Source: CANMXU01 sp052030545
Lineage (GTDB): Bacteria; Pseudomonadota; Gammaproteobacteria; Enterobacterales; Alteromonadaceae
Direction of reading: 5' to 3'
Assembly: GCF_052030545.1 (NCBI RefSeq)
Contig: NZ_JBPDIH010000003.1
Coordinates: 186,001 to 250,000, forward strand
Length of the DNA: 64,000 nt
The translations under genes were made by a program, and so were the position numbers. The notes beneath the pieces are model-generated. The model saw nothing but the letters and a program-made list of their open reading frames with translations, searched no databases and was not told where the DNA came from. The first letter of the stretch is position 1, and each line of letters opens with the position of its first letter. Shown here piece by piece: positions 17,294 through 24,606 of the stretch.

Positions 17294-18915
17294 ATATCAA
17301 CCATTGCAGCAGAAGTGACTAGCGAACAATGATGTTTGCGCACTAAGGCTAATATTGCCAAATTCAGCTGATTCGTTACTTGCAAATATTGATCAAAATC
17401 TGTGGTTTCAATATACGATAAAATATCTAACGCTAAACCATGTTTAGTAAAGGCTTTAAAGTGCGCACGCACCGGCTTTTCTGCCACGTCTTTATGTTCA
17501 TTCAACAATTCCGTAATATCAGCCAACAAAGCTGAGATGTTGTCTTGCTGACAATCGTTGCTTAATAACAGTTTTGGTCGATAAGCAATACGCTCTCGTT
17601 CCGAGTAGTTTTCTATGTGTAAGTCGACAAACTGAGCATTGGCAATGTAAATTACTGTGCGATCTAAAGTACGAATTCTGGTTGCGCGCAAGCCAATTTC
17701 TTCCACCACACCAAGCTGTTCGCCAAAGCGACAAAAATTACCAATACGCACTGGTGCAGAAGTATATAAGGTAATAGCGCCAATAATATTTTCCACCGTT
17801 TTTTGCGCTGCCAAGGCAATCGCTAAACCACCAATCCCTAAACCTGCCAATAACGTTGTCGCATTAAAGCCTAAATTTTCAAACCATATTAATAAAGCAA
17901 AAACAACAATTAGCGATTTAAGCACTGTGCCAGCAGGCCGTAATAAATAAACCGCTAACGGCTTACCTTGTTCAACAAAACGATCGGAGAGTTTTAGTTT
18001 CATTAAATCAATAAAACTGAAAATTAACCAAATCCACGCTAAAGTAAGCAAAGTATTGCCTTCAGCAACTGCTCGTACCGCCAAGGTTACATTGGCTTTG
18101 GCAAACAAACTGCGTGCAAGTATTACCGCTAAGACCAAGGCTACAGGGTTTTCAATGAACTTCTGCGTGCTTGTGCTAATGCTTGGATAAATGTGTTTTA
18201 GCGTTTTACTTACCAACCAAGTGATCACTTTAGCAATAAGAAAATAAAACACTAACAATAATAAAAAGTACAACCATTGCCATAACATGACCCCTAAAAA
18301 ACTAACCTCTGGGGTATTTTCAGCTAACCATTCACCAAATGGCGTATACGCAAATTCTTCGGATAAAAAAGGAATTTTAGCGACAGTCGCATTAGATATT
18401 TTCCAAACGGTAACTTGATCGCTGCTACGTGGCACGCGTTGTAAATATAAGTCGATATTATGTTTTTTATGCGTAATGGTGCCAAGTAAATCACGATAGC
18501 TAGGCAGCTTATCGTTGGCATGGCCGTAATAGTCGACGCTTAAATTATCAATATCGACCCAAAGTGTACGGTTAAGCACCACAAACAATTGCTTGGTTAA
18601 TTCGACTTTGCCAATGGCCAGAGTGCTTGCTTTAATATTGCGAAAGTCTAAATATTGACTCGCCAATTCAAAATCATTGGTGCGAGCGGCCTGTAAAAAG
18701 CCATACATTGTCGATTTTGGTGTGCCACGGTTATACGGGTCTTGTGGAATACTGCTGTCTTGGCTTGCTAAATCAACGGGAGTTAAGGGCTGTTCTTGTT
18801 GTTCTTCTTTTTCTAAAATCTCTTTAACAGAGACATCATGTGGTACCTGCGCTTGAGCGGTCCCTAATAGGAACACAACATAAAAAAGTAAGCTAAACGC
18901 ATTAAATGCCTTCAT
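17281..18915 (-). CDS. MscS-family mechanosensitive channel
   Basis: 544 residues from the ATG at 18915; a TTG 21 nt further upstream is in frame but would spoil the signal peptide (MKAFNAFSLLFYVVFLLGTAQA). After a ~170-residue periplasmic domain there are about five membrane helices; the last is the MscS pore helix GLGIGGLAIALAAQKTVENI with the Gly/Ala packing pattern. The beta domain follows (GVVEEIGLRATRIRTLD), then a cytoplasmic alpha-beta domain. It probably opens under membrane tension to release solutes. It is larger than E. coli MscS and more like the extended family members. Its last codons lie in a repeat tract. Confidence 0.88.
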   Translation of the reverse strand: MKAFNAFSLLFYVVFLLGTAQAQVPHDVSVKEILEKEEQQEQPLTPVDLASQDSSIPQDPYNRGTPKSTMYGFLQAARTNDFELASQYLDFRNIKASTLAIGKVELTKQLFVVLNRTLWVDIDNLSVDYYGHANDKLPSYRDLLGTITHKKHNIDLYLQRVPRSSDQVTVWKISNATVAKIPFLSEEFAYTPFGEWLAENTPEVSFLGVMLWQWLYFLLLLVFYFLIAKVITWLVSKTLKHIYPSISTSTQKFIENPVALVLAVILARSLFAKANVTLAVRAVAEGNTLLTLAWIWLIFSFIDLMKLKLSDRFVEQGKPLAVYLLRPAGTVLKSLIVVFALLIWFENLGFNATTLLAGLGIGGLAIALAAQKTVENIIGAITLYTSAPVRIGNFCRFGEQLGVVEEIGLRATRIRTLDRTVIYIANAQFVDLHIENYSERERIAYRPKLLLSNDCQQDNISALLADITELLNEHKDVAEKPVRAHFKAFTKHGLALDILSYIETTDFDQYLQVTNQLNLAILALVRKHHCSLVTSAAMVDIAAS

Positions 18916-19028
18916 AAGTTTTCCGTTACCAGACAATAATTAAACTATTGTTATAGCTAAACTAACGCGGTAAAGCTAGCACTTTACTGCGCTTTTCACT
19001 ATAGAGTTTGGCGAGAAAAATTAAGCAA

Positions 19029-19054
19029 TAAAAAAGGCCGCCTAAGCGACCTTT
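19029..19054 (-). terminator. Terminator after the DUF3016 gene
   Basis: On the minus strand a 9-bp stem with one G-U pair (arms 19046-19054 and 19033-19041), a 4-nt loop, then TTTTATT. It lies 20 nt past the stop of the DUF3016 gene. Confidence 0.8.
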
Positions 19055-19073
19055 GTCAATAGAGACTAAAACA

Positions 19074-19577
19074 CTATTTAGTGATCATGGTTTTGAACGT
19101 TTTGTTAAACCAGTCATCAAGCATTTTTTTCTCATAACCAAAAGCATCGTTTCTGTAGCGCATTTGACTACCTGATAAAAAGCTCATGTCTTTTAAGTTA
19201 ATTTCGTCAGCAACCACTTCACTTCCGTCAGCATTAACCAATTGATAAGAGAACTTAATGCGAGGGTGGTAAATGTCTTTCACGATACGTATTTGATTAA
19301 TGGCACCAATTCTTACATCGCCAGCTAAATCAACATCGGTTACGTCGATAATAAGCTTTTGATCTTCAGGAAGTTTACTTGCAAGCTTTGCAAAATGCTC
19401 TTCTAATTCGCTAAAAACGTGCTCTTGAAAACGTTTTTTCGTGCTGGTATTACCTGGGCGAATATCGCGATAGTCATCTGGATTCGTCCAAGTCACTTCA
19501 GATTCTGCAGCCGATGCCATTGGAGCTATGCTCAAAAATGACAATGCTGATAATAATACAACAAATATTCTTTTCAT
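19074..19577 (-). CDS. DUF3016 secreted protein
   Basis: 167 residues with a clear signal peptide (residues 1-23, cut after MASAA). The mature protein begins with the WTNPDDYRDIRPG block characteristic of DUF3016 proteins of Alteromonadales and contains DVTDVDLAGD near residues 77-86. Periplasmic; function unknown. It is followed by its own terminator and preceded by a lipoprotein gene on the same strand with a 68-nt gap. Confidence 0.8.
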   Translation of the reverse strand: MKRIFVVLLSALSFLSIAPMASAAESEVTWTNPDDYRDIRPGNTSTKKRFQEHVFSELEEHFAKLASKLPEDQKLIIDVTDVDLAGDVRIGAINQIRIVKDIYHPRIKFSYQLVNADGSEVVADEINLKDMSFLSGSQMRYRNDAFGYEKKMLDDWFNKTFKTMITK

Positions 19578-19645
19578 CTTTCGTTCCTCTTTGTAACTTT
19601 CATTCCCATTACAACAAAATCACAACAAATAACTGATCAAATTTA

Positions 19646-20215
19646 CTACAGCTTTGTATAAAATTGTAACATCACCTTGTCGACCACTTTTTGCGCTCTG
19701 TCCATGCGCTCTTCTGCTGAGTAATGTGTTTGTACATAACCTTGTACTGCGCCACGCCAAACTGTTGACGTAGTTTGGGTATCTTCAATAAAGACTAAGA
19801 AACTACCTTTATCCATGTCTTCTACTGCATGTAGACCGGGCGAAACGCCAAAAAATTCGCTAACGTTGCTACTTTCTAAATCTTCGTCAAGTGCAAGACC
19901 AAAGCCAACGTAGAACTGTGCTGTTTCTGAATTTTCCGCCTGCACATAACCTTGTTCAACCAAACTATTAACAATTGCTTGAGTATAAATATCGTAAATA
20001 TGCTTAACTTGCTCGGGTTTAAACGACACATGTTTTAAATATTTTGGTGAAAGGCTGAAGGTGCTACCCGCTGGGTAAGAAATCGGCAAATCGCGCACAC
20101 TAGAGATTGCCACTTGATTGTTTCGGTTATGTTGAGGTTCAGGTGTAACGTTGACACAAGCCGATAATGAAATAGCCGTTGCGATCGCCGCTATAAATTT
20201 AACTGTGTTGTTCAT
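19646..20215 (-). CDS. DUF4136-type lipoprotein
   Basis: 189 residues. A lipoprotein signal peptide ends in the lipobox LSAC with the lipidated Cys20. The mature part has the DUF4136 pattern: a strand-helix start with Pro/Gly, a central repeat of helices (IVNSLVEQGYVQ), an FYVGFGLAL strand and a C-terminal helix with VVDKVMLQFY. Envelope lipoprotein of unknown function. It is the last recognisable core gene before the accessory island to its right. Confidence 0.72.
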   Translation of the reverse strand: MNNTVKFIAAIATAISLSACVNVTPEPQHNRNNQVAISSVRDLPISYPAGSTFSLSPKYLKHVSFKPEQVKHIYDIYTQAIVNSLVEQGYVQAENSETAQFYVGFGLALDEDLESSNVSEFFGVSPGLHAVEDMDKGSFLVFIEDTQTTSTVWRGAVQGYVQTHYSAEERMDRAQKVVDKVMLQFYTKL

Positions 20216-20397
20216 CTTTAACCTTATAAATACGTTACTATTTTGTTAATAGTGCAATACAAAAGGTAATTAGTATACAAAAAGTCCGCTTAATAATTGC
20301 AACAAGTTGTATTTTGATGCCTAAGCGCTAACAGCTTTCACACTTATGGGCAGCAAAAGCGCAAGAAGAGGTCGGCACAATAAGGGGTCTAAACTAG

Positions 20398-20479
20398 AAG
20401 GGGTCGCTGACACGCTGAGTTAATATTGATGAATCTGACAATTGAACTCATATATACAACAATGTCACTGACCCCTTTT
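20398..20479 (+). repeat. REPIN/MITE-like element, copy 1
   Basis: 82 nt. The ends form an imperfect inverted repeat (AAGGGGTCGCTGACA at the left; AAGGGGTCAGTGACA on the opposite strand at the right). The interior matches four other copies to the right in the same orientation. Just left of it (20363-20389) are fragments GAGGTCGGCACA and AAGGGGTC that look like decayed ends of a further copy. It accounts for much of the 328-nt gap 20216-20543, which otherwise shows nothing I recognise. Confidence 0.85.
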
Positions 20480-20543
20480 ATCCATCGCCCTTGTATTACT
20501 GCGTATAAGGTGAGGGGTAATTAGAATAACCTTGGTCTATTCA

Positions 20544-21317
20544 TTAAGATTTTTTCGAATCTCTCATAAGGTTGTCGCGATCCTTCTTGATGTTCTCTTC
20601 TGCTTCGTCGATCATTTTTTCAACCACCGCAAGTGCCGCTGAATTATCAATGCCCTTTTCAACAGCATCAATCATTTCCTTGTTGCGAGCCTTAACTAAG
20701 CGAGCGACTGTATTCAAATCATCTTGCAGCATGATCTCTGCAGTTAAATTAGGATCCGCCTTCACTTGTGCGAGCACTGTTGTTTGAGCAACTAACGTGA
20801 TTTCTTTATTACCCCATGCATTCTTAGCTTTTACCACGCCAGAGTTTACCGCGTTATATACCGCAAAGTTTTTATCGCCAACACTGAACTGACTGAATGT
20901 GACCGTTAGTTTAGTACTAGTGGTCGAGCTCGACGCCGCGAGTGCCAAGCCCGATTTAATCAAGCCGCCAATAGAGCCAACAAGGTCCAAAACTGCCTTA
21001 GGGTCATCTCCGTCAGTTGCTGCAACTTCCATTGCATTTTTTGCGGTATCAACGACACCGTCGATAACTTGATCTAAGGCTGATAGGCTGTACTCCTCAG
21101 AGAATTTAGTATAAGAATCGTTATTCTCAAACATAATCTCTGGTTTTTGAGTATCACGCGCCAGAATGATACCGTTAGTGTGGCCATCGATATAATCAAA
21201 CGCCACTTGCTCAGAATTATCAAGCGTCGCTCTTACGCGGTCTATTTCTGCTTGAAGTGCTTTTTCTGCATCAGCTTTATCTTGGATTGCTTTACGCAAA
21301 CTAGGTCCGTGTCCCAT
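20544..21317 (-). CDS. Hypothetical helical protein, partner of the caspase-like gene
   Basis: 257 residues from the ATG at 21317, chosen because GAGGAG lies 7 nt upstream. Residues 1-40 form a charged coiled-coil-like helix. A helix and a Gly/Ala-rich, membrane-compatible stretch (VGSIGGLIKSGLALAASSS, about 117-135) follow, then several beta strands (TKLTVTFSQFSV, NFAVYNAV, KEITLVAQTTVL), then charged helices to the end. Long helices, a glycine-rich hydrophobic helix and a strand region occur in some pore-forming proteins, but I recognise no family and that idea is speculation. The neighbour upstream on the same strand encodes a candidate clan CD peptidase, and no repeat element separates the two. 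Confidence 0.6.
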   Translation of the reverse strand: MGHGPSLRKAIQDKADAEKALQAEIDRVRATLDNSEQVAFDYIDGHTNGIILARDTQKPEIMFENNDSYTKFSEEYSLSALDQVIDGVVDTAKNAMEVAATDGDDPKAVLDLVGSIGGLIKSGLALAASSSTTSTKLTVTFSQFSVGDKNFAVYNAVNSGVVKAKNAWGNKEITLVAQTTVLAQVKADPNLTAEIMLQDDLNTVARLVKARNKEMIDAVEKGIDNSAALAVVEKMIDEAEENIKKDRDNLMRDSKKS

Positions 21318-21443
21318 TTCTATTCTCCTCAATTATTTGTTTATAATTCTCAGTGGTTATGCAACTTTAACGGCAATAACCAACTGCATTTATTGTGAAT
21401 TTAAAGTCACGCCATCAATCTACCGATAAAAAAATAAACTTAC

Positions 21444-21461
21444 ATTACAGTGGATTACAGT
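21444..21461. promoter_or_regulatory. 10-nt-phased direct repeat ATTACAGT
   Basis: Two identical octamers ATTACAGT at 21444-21451 and 21454-21461, spaced exactly 10 nt start to start, lie about 130 nt upstream of the helical-protein gene in the 237-nt gap. One-turn phasing suggests a dimer-bound operator; nothing shows which protein would bind. Confidence 0.3.
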
Positions 21462-21554
21462 AAAAACCTGCTAAGAATAAAGATAAAAAATTACCAGGAA
21501 CGAAAAATACGACACCTCAAATAGCTGCCGTTTTTCGCAATGGCTACCAGTTGA

Positions 21555-22181
21555 TTAAGCGGTTTTAATTACGGCAAGAGATGCACGTAAAGAGCCCAAA
21601 TTACCGCCACTTACGGTAAAGTTATTAGGCGGAAACGAGGTGCGCTCTTTCGCCATTTCTGCAGCCACTTCATTCAAATTGCCGCCACAAATGGGGTCGA
21701 GTACTTGCACTCGTTGATTTGCACTATCAAAAGTAACTTGAGAAGGAGCCGTTAGATAACAGAAAGTGCTGGTGACCGCATTAGCCCAAAGTACTGATCT
21801 GTCGTCGGAATGTTGCCCTACTGGCAACGCCTTGATCACTATATCTTTGTAATCACGATCGACATATTTAGCAACACGCATGGCGTAACCTGCTAGAGGT
21901 ATAATGTTGTGCTGTGCATCACAGGTTACAAGTTCGACAGTTTTAAGGCTTGGATTTTGTTTTTTCCAGTTTTGAATGAGCACGCCGAATTCGACATCTA
22001 ACATATCAGAAAACTTGGTAGCACCGCCGTGTCCCCATACGGTGAGTGTCGCATCCACACAAACTACAGGTTGAATACCTTTGTTTGATCTTGCCAAACT
22101 CGCCTCTGCCATGGCTTGTTCACCATATGCCGCGGCTAAAGCCTCAGCTCGTGCTTGATGGTCTTTTCCCCATAAAATCAT
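21555..22181 (-). CDS. Candidate caspase-fold (clan CD) cysteine peptidase
   Basis: 208 residues from the ATG at 22181, which follows AAGGGG by 6 nt; in-frame upstream starts lack this signal. After an Ala-rich helical N-terminus (about 1-35), a hydrophobic strand leads into TLTVWGHGGATKFSDM with His51-Gly, and after a helix the strand TVELVTCDAQHN ends in Cys87. A hydrophobic strand before His-Gly and a second before Cys is the arrangement of clan CD peptidases (caspases, C11, C80, CHAT). This is a motif-level inference, not a family match. Soluble, no signal peptide. The helical-protein gene lies 237 nt downstream on the same strand. Confidence 0.5.
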   Translation of the reverse strand: MILWGKDHQARAEALAAAYGEQAMAEASLARSNKGIQPVVCVDATLTVWGHGGATKFSDMLDVEFGVLIQNWKKQNPSLKTVELVTCDAQHNIIPLAGYAMRVAKYVDRDYKDIVIKALPVGQHSDDRSVLWANAVTSTFCYLTAPSQVTFDSANQRVQVLDPICGGNLNEVAAEMAKERTSFPPNNFTVSGGNLGSLRASLAVIKTA

Positions 22182-22283
22182 AATATACCCCTTATTCATA
22201 TATGTGTTGATGAGCAACTATTGCTCAGAACGTTGTACATACGAAAAGCCAAAATATTCATTGATGAATACGGTAAAGTTGCC

Positions 22284-22507
22284 ATGAATAACCCGATAAC
22301 TAGTTACAAGACACTCGGTTTCATTTGCCAACAAATGGCTTAGCACTAGGCTAAGAATAATAGGGAAGGTGAAGCTAAAACAATTACGATTGATTACAAC
22401 CAACATTAAATAAGAAGAGCAAGAAGGGGTCGGTGACACGCTAAATAAATATTAATGAAACTGACAATAAGATTCAGCTATAAAACAATGTCACCGACCC
22501 CTTTAGT
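22284..22507 (+). repeat. 228-bp tandem duplication, unit 1
   Basis: First unit of a direct duplication with a 228-nt period; the second starts at 22512. The units differ at a handful of positions. Each contains a 10-bp palindrome (TAACTAGTTA), short hairpins (CATTTG/CAAATG, a GCTTAG/CTAAGC-type pair), and a REPIN-like element at its right end. The units fill most of the 570-nt gap upstream of the peptidase gene, where no credible gene is seen. Confidence 0.9.
22424..22504 (+). repeat. REPIN/MITE-like element, copy 2
   Basis: 81 nt with near-perfect ends: AAGGGGTCGGTGACA at the left and its complement at the right (TGTCACCGACCCCTTT). It lies inside unit 1 of the tandem duplication and is almost identical to copy 3. 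Confidence 0.92.
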
Positions 22508-22511
22508 AATA

Positions 22512-22735
22512 ATGAATAACCCGATAACTAGTTACAAGACACTCGGTTTCATTTGCCAACAAATGGCTTAGCACTAAGCTGAGAATAATAGGGAAGGTGA
22601 AGCTAAAACAATTACGGTTGATTACAACCGACGTTAAATAAGAAGAGCAAGAAGGGGTCGGTGACACGCTAAATTAATATTAATGAAACTGACAATAAGA
22701 TTCAGCTATAAAACAATGTCACCGACCCCTTTAGT
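22512..22735 (+). repeat. 228-bp tandem duplication, unit 2
   Basis: Second unit, separated from unit 1 by 4 nt. Here the hairpins are more regular than in unit 1: GCTTAG-CA-CTAAGC and CGGTTG-ATTA-CAACCG pair fully, while unit 1 carries substitutions in both. Homology stops at 22735, 17 nt before the stop codon of the minus-strand membrane-protein gene. Confidence 0.9.
22652..22732 (+). repeat. REPIN/MITE-like element, copy 3
   Basis: 81 nt, the closest to a consensus of the five copies, with perfect 15-nt terminal inverted repeats. Same orientation as the others. It is the 3' neighbour of the 145-aa membrane-protein gene. Confidence 0.92.
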
Positions 22736-22751
22736 CATTTATATGGTCGCT

Positions 22752-23189
22752 TTATGAATCATTTTGTTGAAGGTGCCAAATAGTTTTGAGTAAAAAGTTT
22801 TGAACGACCCCAGCGACAACCGCTATCACAGGAATATAGATCGTAAATAAACTAATTAAAGATATAAACAAGCCCATTAAAACTTTCTCGGTGATCATAT
22901 CTTGACTATGAGACCAACCCGCCACATGACCATCAGAAAACATGCAAAATGCCGTATAAAAATATAACGAGCTTAATAATACACTTACAATATTTAAGTA
23001 ATTTGGCGAAGTTAGAATTCTTTGCGTAAGGCTATAGCCCCAAATTAAGTATATGCACAGTAAAATTTTATCAGAATGAAATTGAGCTAAGTCACTTGCT
23101 AGACCTTGTTGACTACCTGCACTTGCGGCGCTCAAAAAAATAACAATCGTTATTATGTGGCAAATCGCCCAACCTGAATATTTACTCAC
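22752..23189 (-). CDS. Hypothetical four-helix membrane protein
   Basis: 145 residues with about four hydrophobic helices (near 7-25, 42-58, 62-84 and 103-134) and short polar loops. The GTG start is supported by AAGGA 5 nt upstream. No motif is recognised. It sits between copies 3 and 4 of the repeat element, alone, with no tight coupling to its neighbours. In an island with an abortive-infection-like gene and a protease-like gene it could be a membrane effector, but that is only context. Confidence 0.55.
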   Translation of the reverse strand: MSKYSGWAICHIITIVIFLSAASAGSQQGLASDLAQFHSDKILLCIYLIWGYSLTQRILTSPNYLNIVSVLLSSLYFYTAFCMFSDGHVAGWSHSQDMITEKVLMGLFISLISLFTIYIPVIAVVAGVVQNFLLKTIWHLQQNDS

Positions 23190-23247
23190 AACCTTCCTTA
23201 GTGTGTTTGTACTTATTAAATCCTAGTACTTCTATTTTATAGCAAGT

Positions 23248-23320
23248 AAGGGTTGGTGACACGCTAAATTAATATTAATGAAACAGACAATAAGACTCAG
23301 CTATAAAACAACCGCCCCTT
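23248..23320 (+). repeat. REPIN/MITE-like element, copy 4 (degenerate)
   Basis: 73 nt. The left end has GGTTGGTGACAC in place of GGTCGGTGACAC, and the right end has lost several bases (ACAACCGCCCC instead of ACAATGTCACCGACCCC), so it has decayed most. Same orientation as the others, between the 145-aa gene and the putAbiC-like gene. Confidence 0.8.
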
Positions 23321-23344
23321 CTTAATTTTTTGAATTTTAACAAG

Positions 23345-24241
23345 TTATACAAAATATAACTCTTCTGACTGCCAGTTATAAGCGCTTGGTTTAGATGACG
23401 TCTTTAAAATTTCGCAATATTTTTTTAAAGAGCTTAACAACATCTTAAATTCTTCATTTTGATTTTGTAATTCGTCAGCGTTTGCAACACTTTCTTGTGT
23501 TAGTGATAACGTATAATCAGCCTGTTTACTAATTAATGTAACGCTAAGCTGGGCAATTAACGTATTTAACCATGTATAAAATCTATCTTTTCCGCTGAAA
23601 AGTTCACTGCTGATGATTTTCAGGCGCATTTCGTAATAACTTGCATCCATAGCTTTTTGTCGTTCATCTTGCATGACCCAATCAAAACAACGTGTTAAAT
23701 TAATGATCTCTTTGGTGGCTAGCTCTATTTGCTTAACAAAACCTTTATCTATTTCGGGAACAGCCTCAAAACCAAACGGTAATTCACTTAATGCATATCC
23801 ATTGACATTATTTTCAATCGAATAAGAGATGCGCTGGTCATTAATAGCCCTGTTCACTTTACTATTAAGAAAGTCTATTTCCTCTAGATACGAACGTTGA
23901 GTAAACAAGTTTTGTTCTAAGACAACAGCATCTTTATGGATCTCTTTAGTTTCAGTTATTTGATTATTCATCCTTTTTAATTCTTGTAATTGAAAAGAGA
24001 TAGAATAAACCAACAAGAGTACCGTTAAAAAGCCCAAAATAGGATTTAATAAACCGCCAAGATAATCCCCAAAAGCCCCAAAATCTGCATTACTGCCTAA
24101 ACCAGAAATGCCAAAATAATGATGAACAAAATAAAACCCTACAATTATGACTATCGCAACGGGTAAATAAATTTTTCGAGTATTCAGTATAAAGGTTCTA
24201 AATTTTTCTTCGTATTCTATCGCTTCTTTATTGTTATCCAT
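23345..24241 (-). CDS. putAbiC-like membrane protein, candidate phage abortive infection protein
   Basis: 298 residues from the ATG at 24241 (GGAG 11 nt upstream; a TTG nine bases earlier is less likely). Two membrane helices lie near 24-44 and 66-85, joined by the segment FGAFGDYLGGLLNPILGFL. This FGxFGDxxGGxLxP pattern followed by a helix and a coiled coil (LKRMNNQITETKEIHKD) is what I know from proteins named putative phage abortive infection protein (putAbiC). The cytoplasmic C-terminal ~200 residues are helical without a recognised enzyme motif. Defence is inferred from resemblance and from the accessory context. Confidence 0.6.
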   Translation of the reverse strand: MDNNKEAIEYEEKFRTFILNTRKIYLPVAIVIIVGFYFVHHYFGISGLGSNADFGAFGDYLGGLLNPILGFLTVLLLVYSISFQLQELKRMNNQITETKEIHKDAVVLEQNLFTQRSYLEEIDFLNSKVNRAINDQRISYSIENNVNGYALSELPFGFEAVPEIDKGFVKQIELATKEIINLTRCFDWVMQDERQKAMDASYYEMRLKIISSELFSGKDRFYTWLNTLIAQLSVTLISKQADYTLSLTQESVANADELQNQNEEFKMLLSSLKKYCEILKTSSKPSAYNWQSEELYFV

Positions 24242-24343
24242 GGTTTTCAAAGCTCCATTTAGTGACGTAAATTGGTGTGTAGATACGACAAAAAACGCAC
24301 TACGTTATCTATATTTACACACAACAAGCACAAAAAGGAGTAC

Positions 24344-24421
24344 TAGGGGGCGGTGACACGTTAAATTAATACTAATAAAACCGACAATTAGCGTCAGTCA
24401 TAAAACAATGCCACCGACCCC
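24344..24421 (+). repeat. REPIN/MITE-like element, copy 5
   Basis: 78 nt, diverged at the ends (AGGGGGCGGTGACACG at the left, GCCACCGACCCC at the right) but readily aligned. Same orientation as the others. It is the last copy on the right and marks the border of the island before groEL. It lies in the 356-nt gap 24251-24606, which otherwise holds only the terminator at 24443-24474. Confidence 0.85.
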
Positions 24422-24442
24422 ATCTTCTTTTATTTAAGTCAA

Positions 24443-24474
24443 TAAAAAAGCCTGAATATTACTATTCAGGCTTT
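24443..24474 (-). terminator. Probable groESL terminator
   Basis: A perfect 12-bp stem (24447-24458 and 24463-24474) with a 4-nt loop; on the minus strand a TTTTTATT tail follows. It lies about 130 nt past the groEL stop and is the first strong hairpin there. Confidence 0.8.
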
Positions 24475-24606
24475 GATTTAATAAGAGATTAAGCTTATTT
24501 AGGCGCAGAATAAATTGTTTAGTTCAAGGCGCTTTATAGTGACGTTTAGTGTTTCTTAAACGAACTATAAAGCAACGAAGAAATAGGCAATTTAATCAAG
24601 CATAAT

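Noticed and set aside
22218..22439. Minus-strand open frame of 73 codons in the tandem duplication
   Set aside because: It lies in repeat sequence, lacks a ribosome binding site and is partly built of the REPIN end.
22284..22735. Integron attC sites
   Set aside because: Palindromes are present, but the R and L box consensus, cassette structure and an integrase are absent.
20398..24421. CRISPR-like array from five repeats
   Set aside because: Repeats are ~80 nt with inverted ends, spacing is irregular and genes lie between them; no cas genes.
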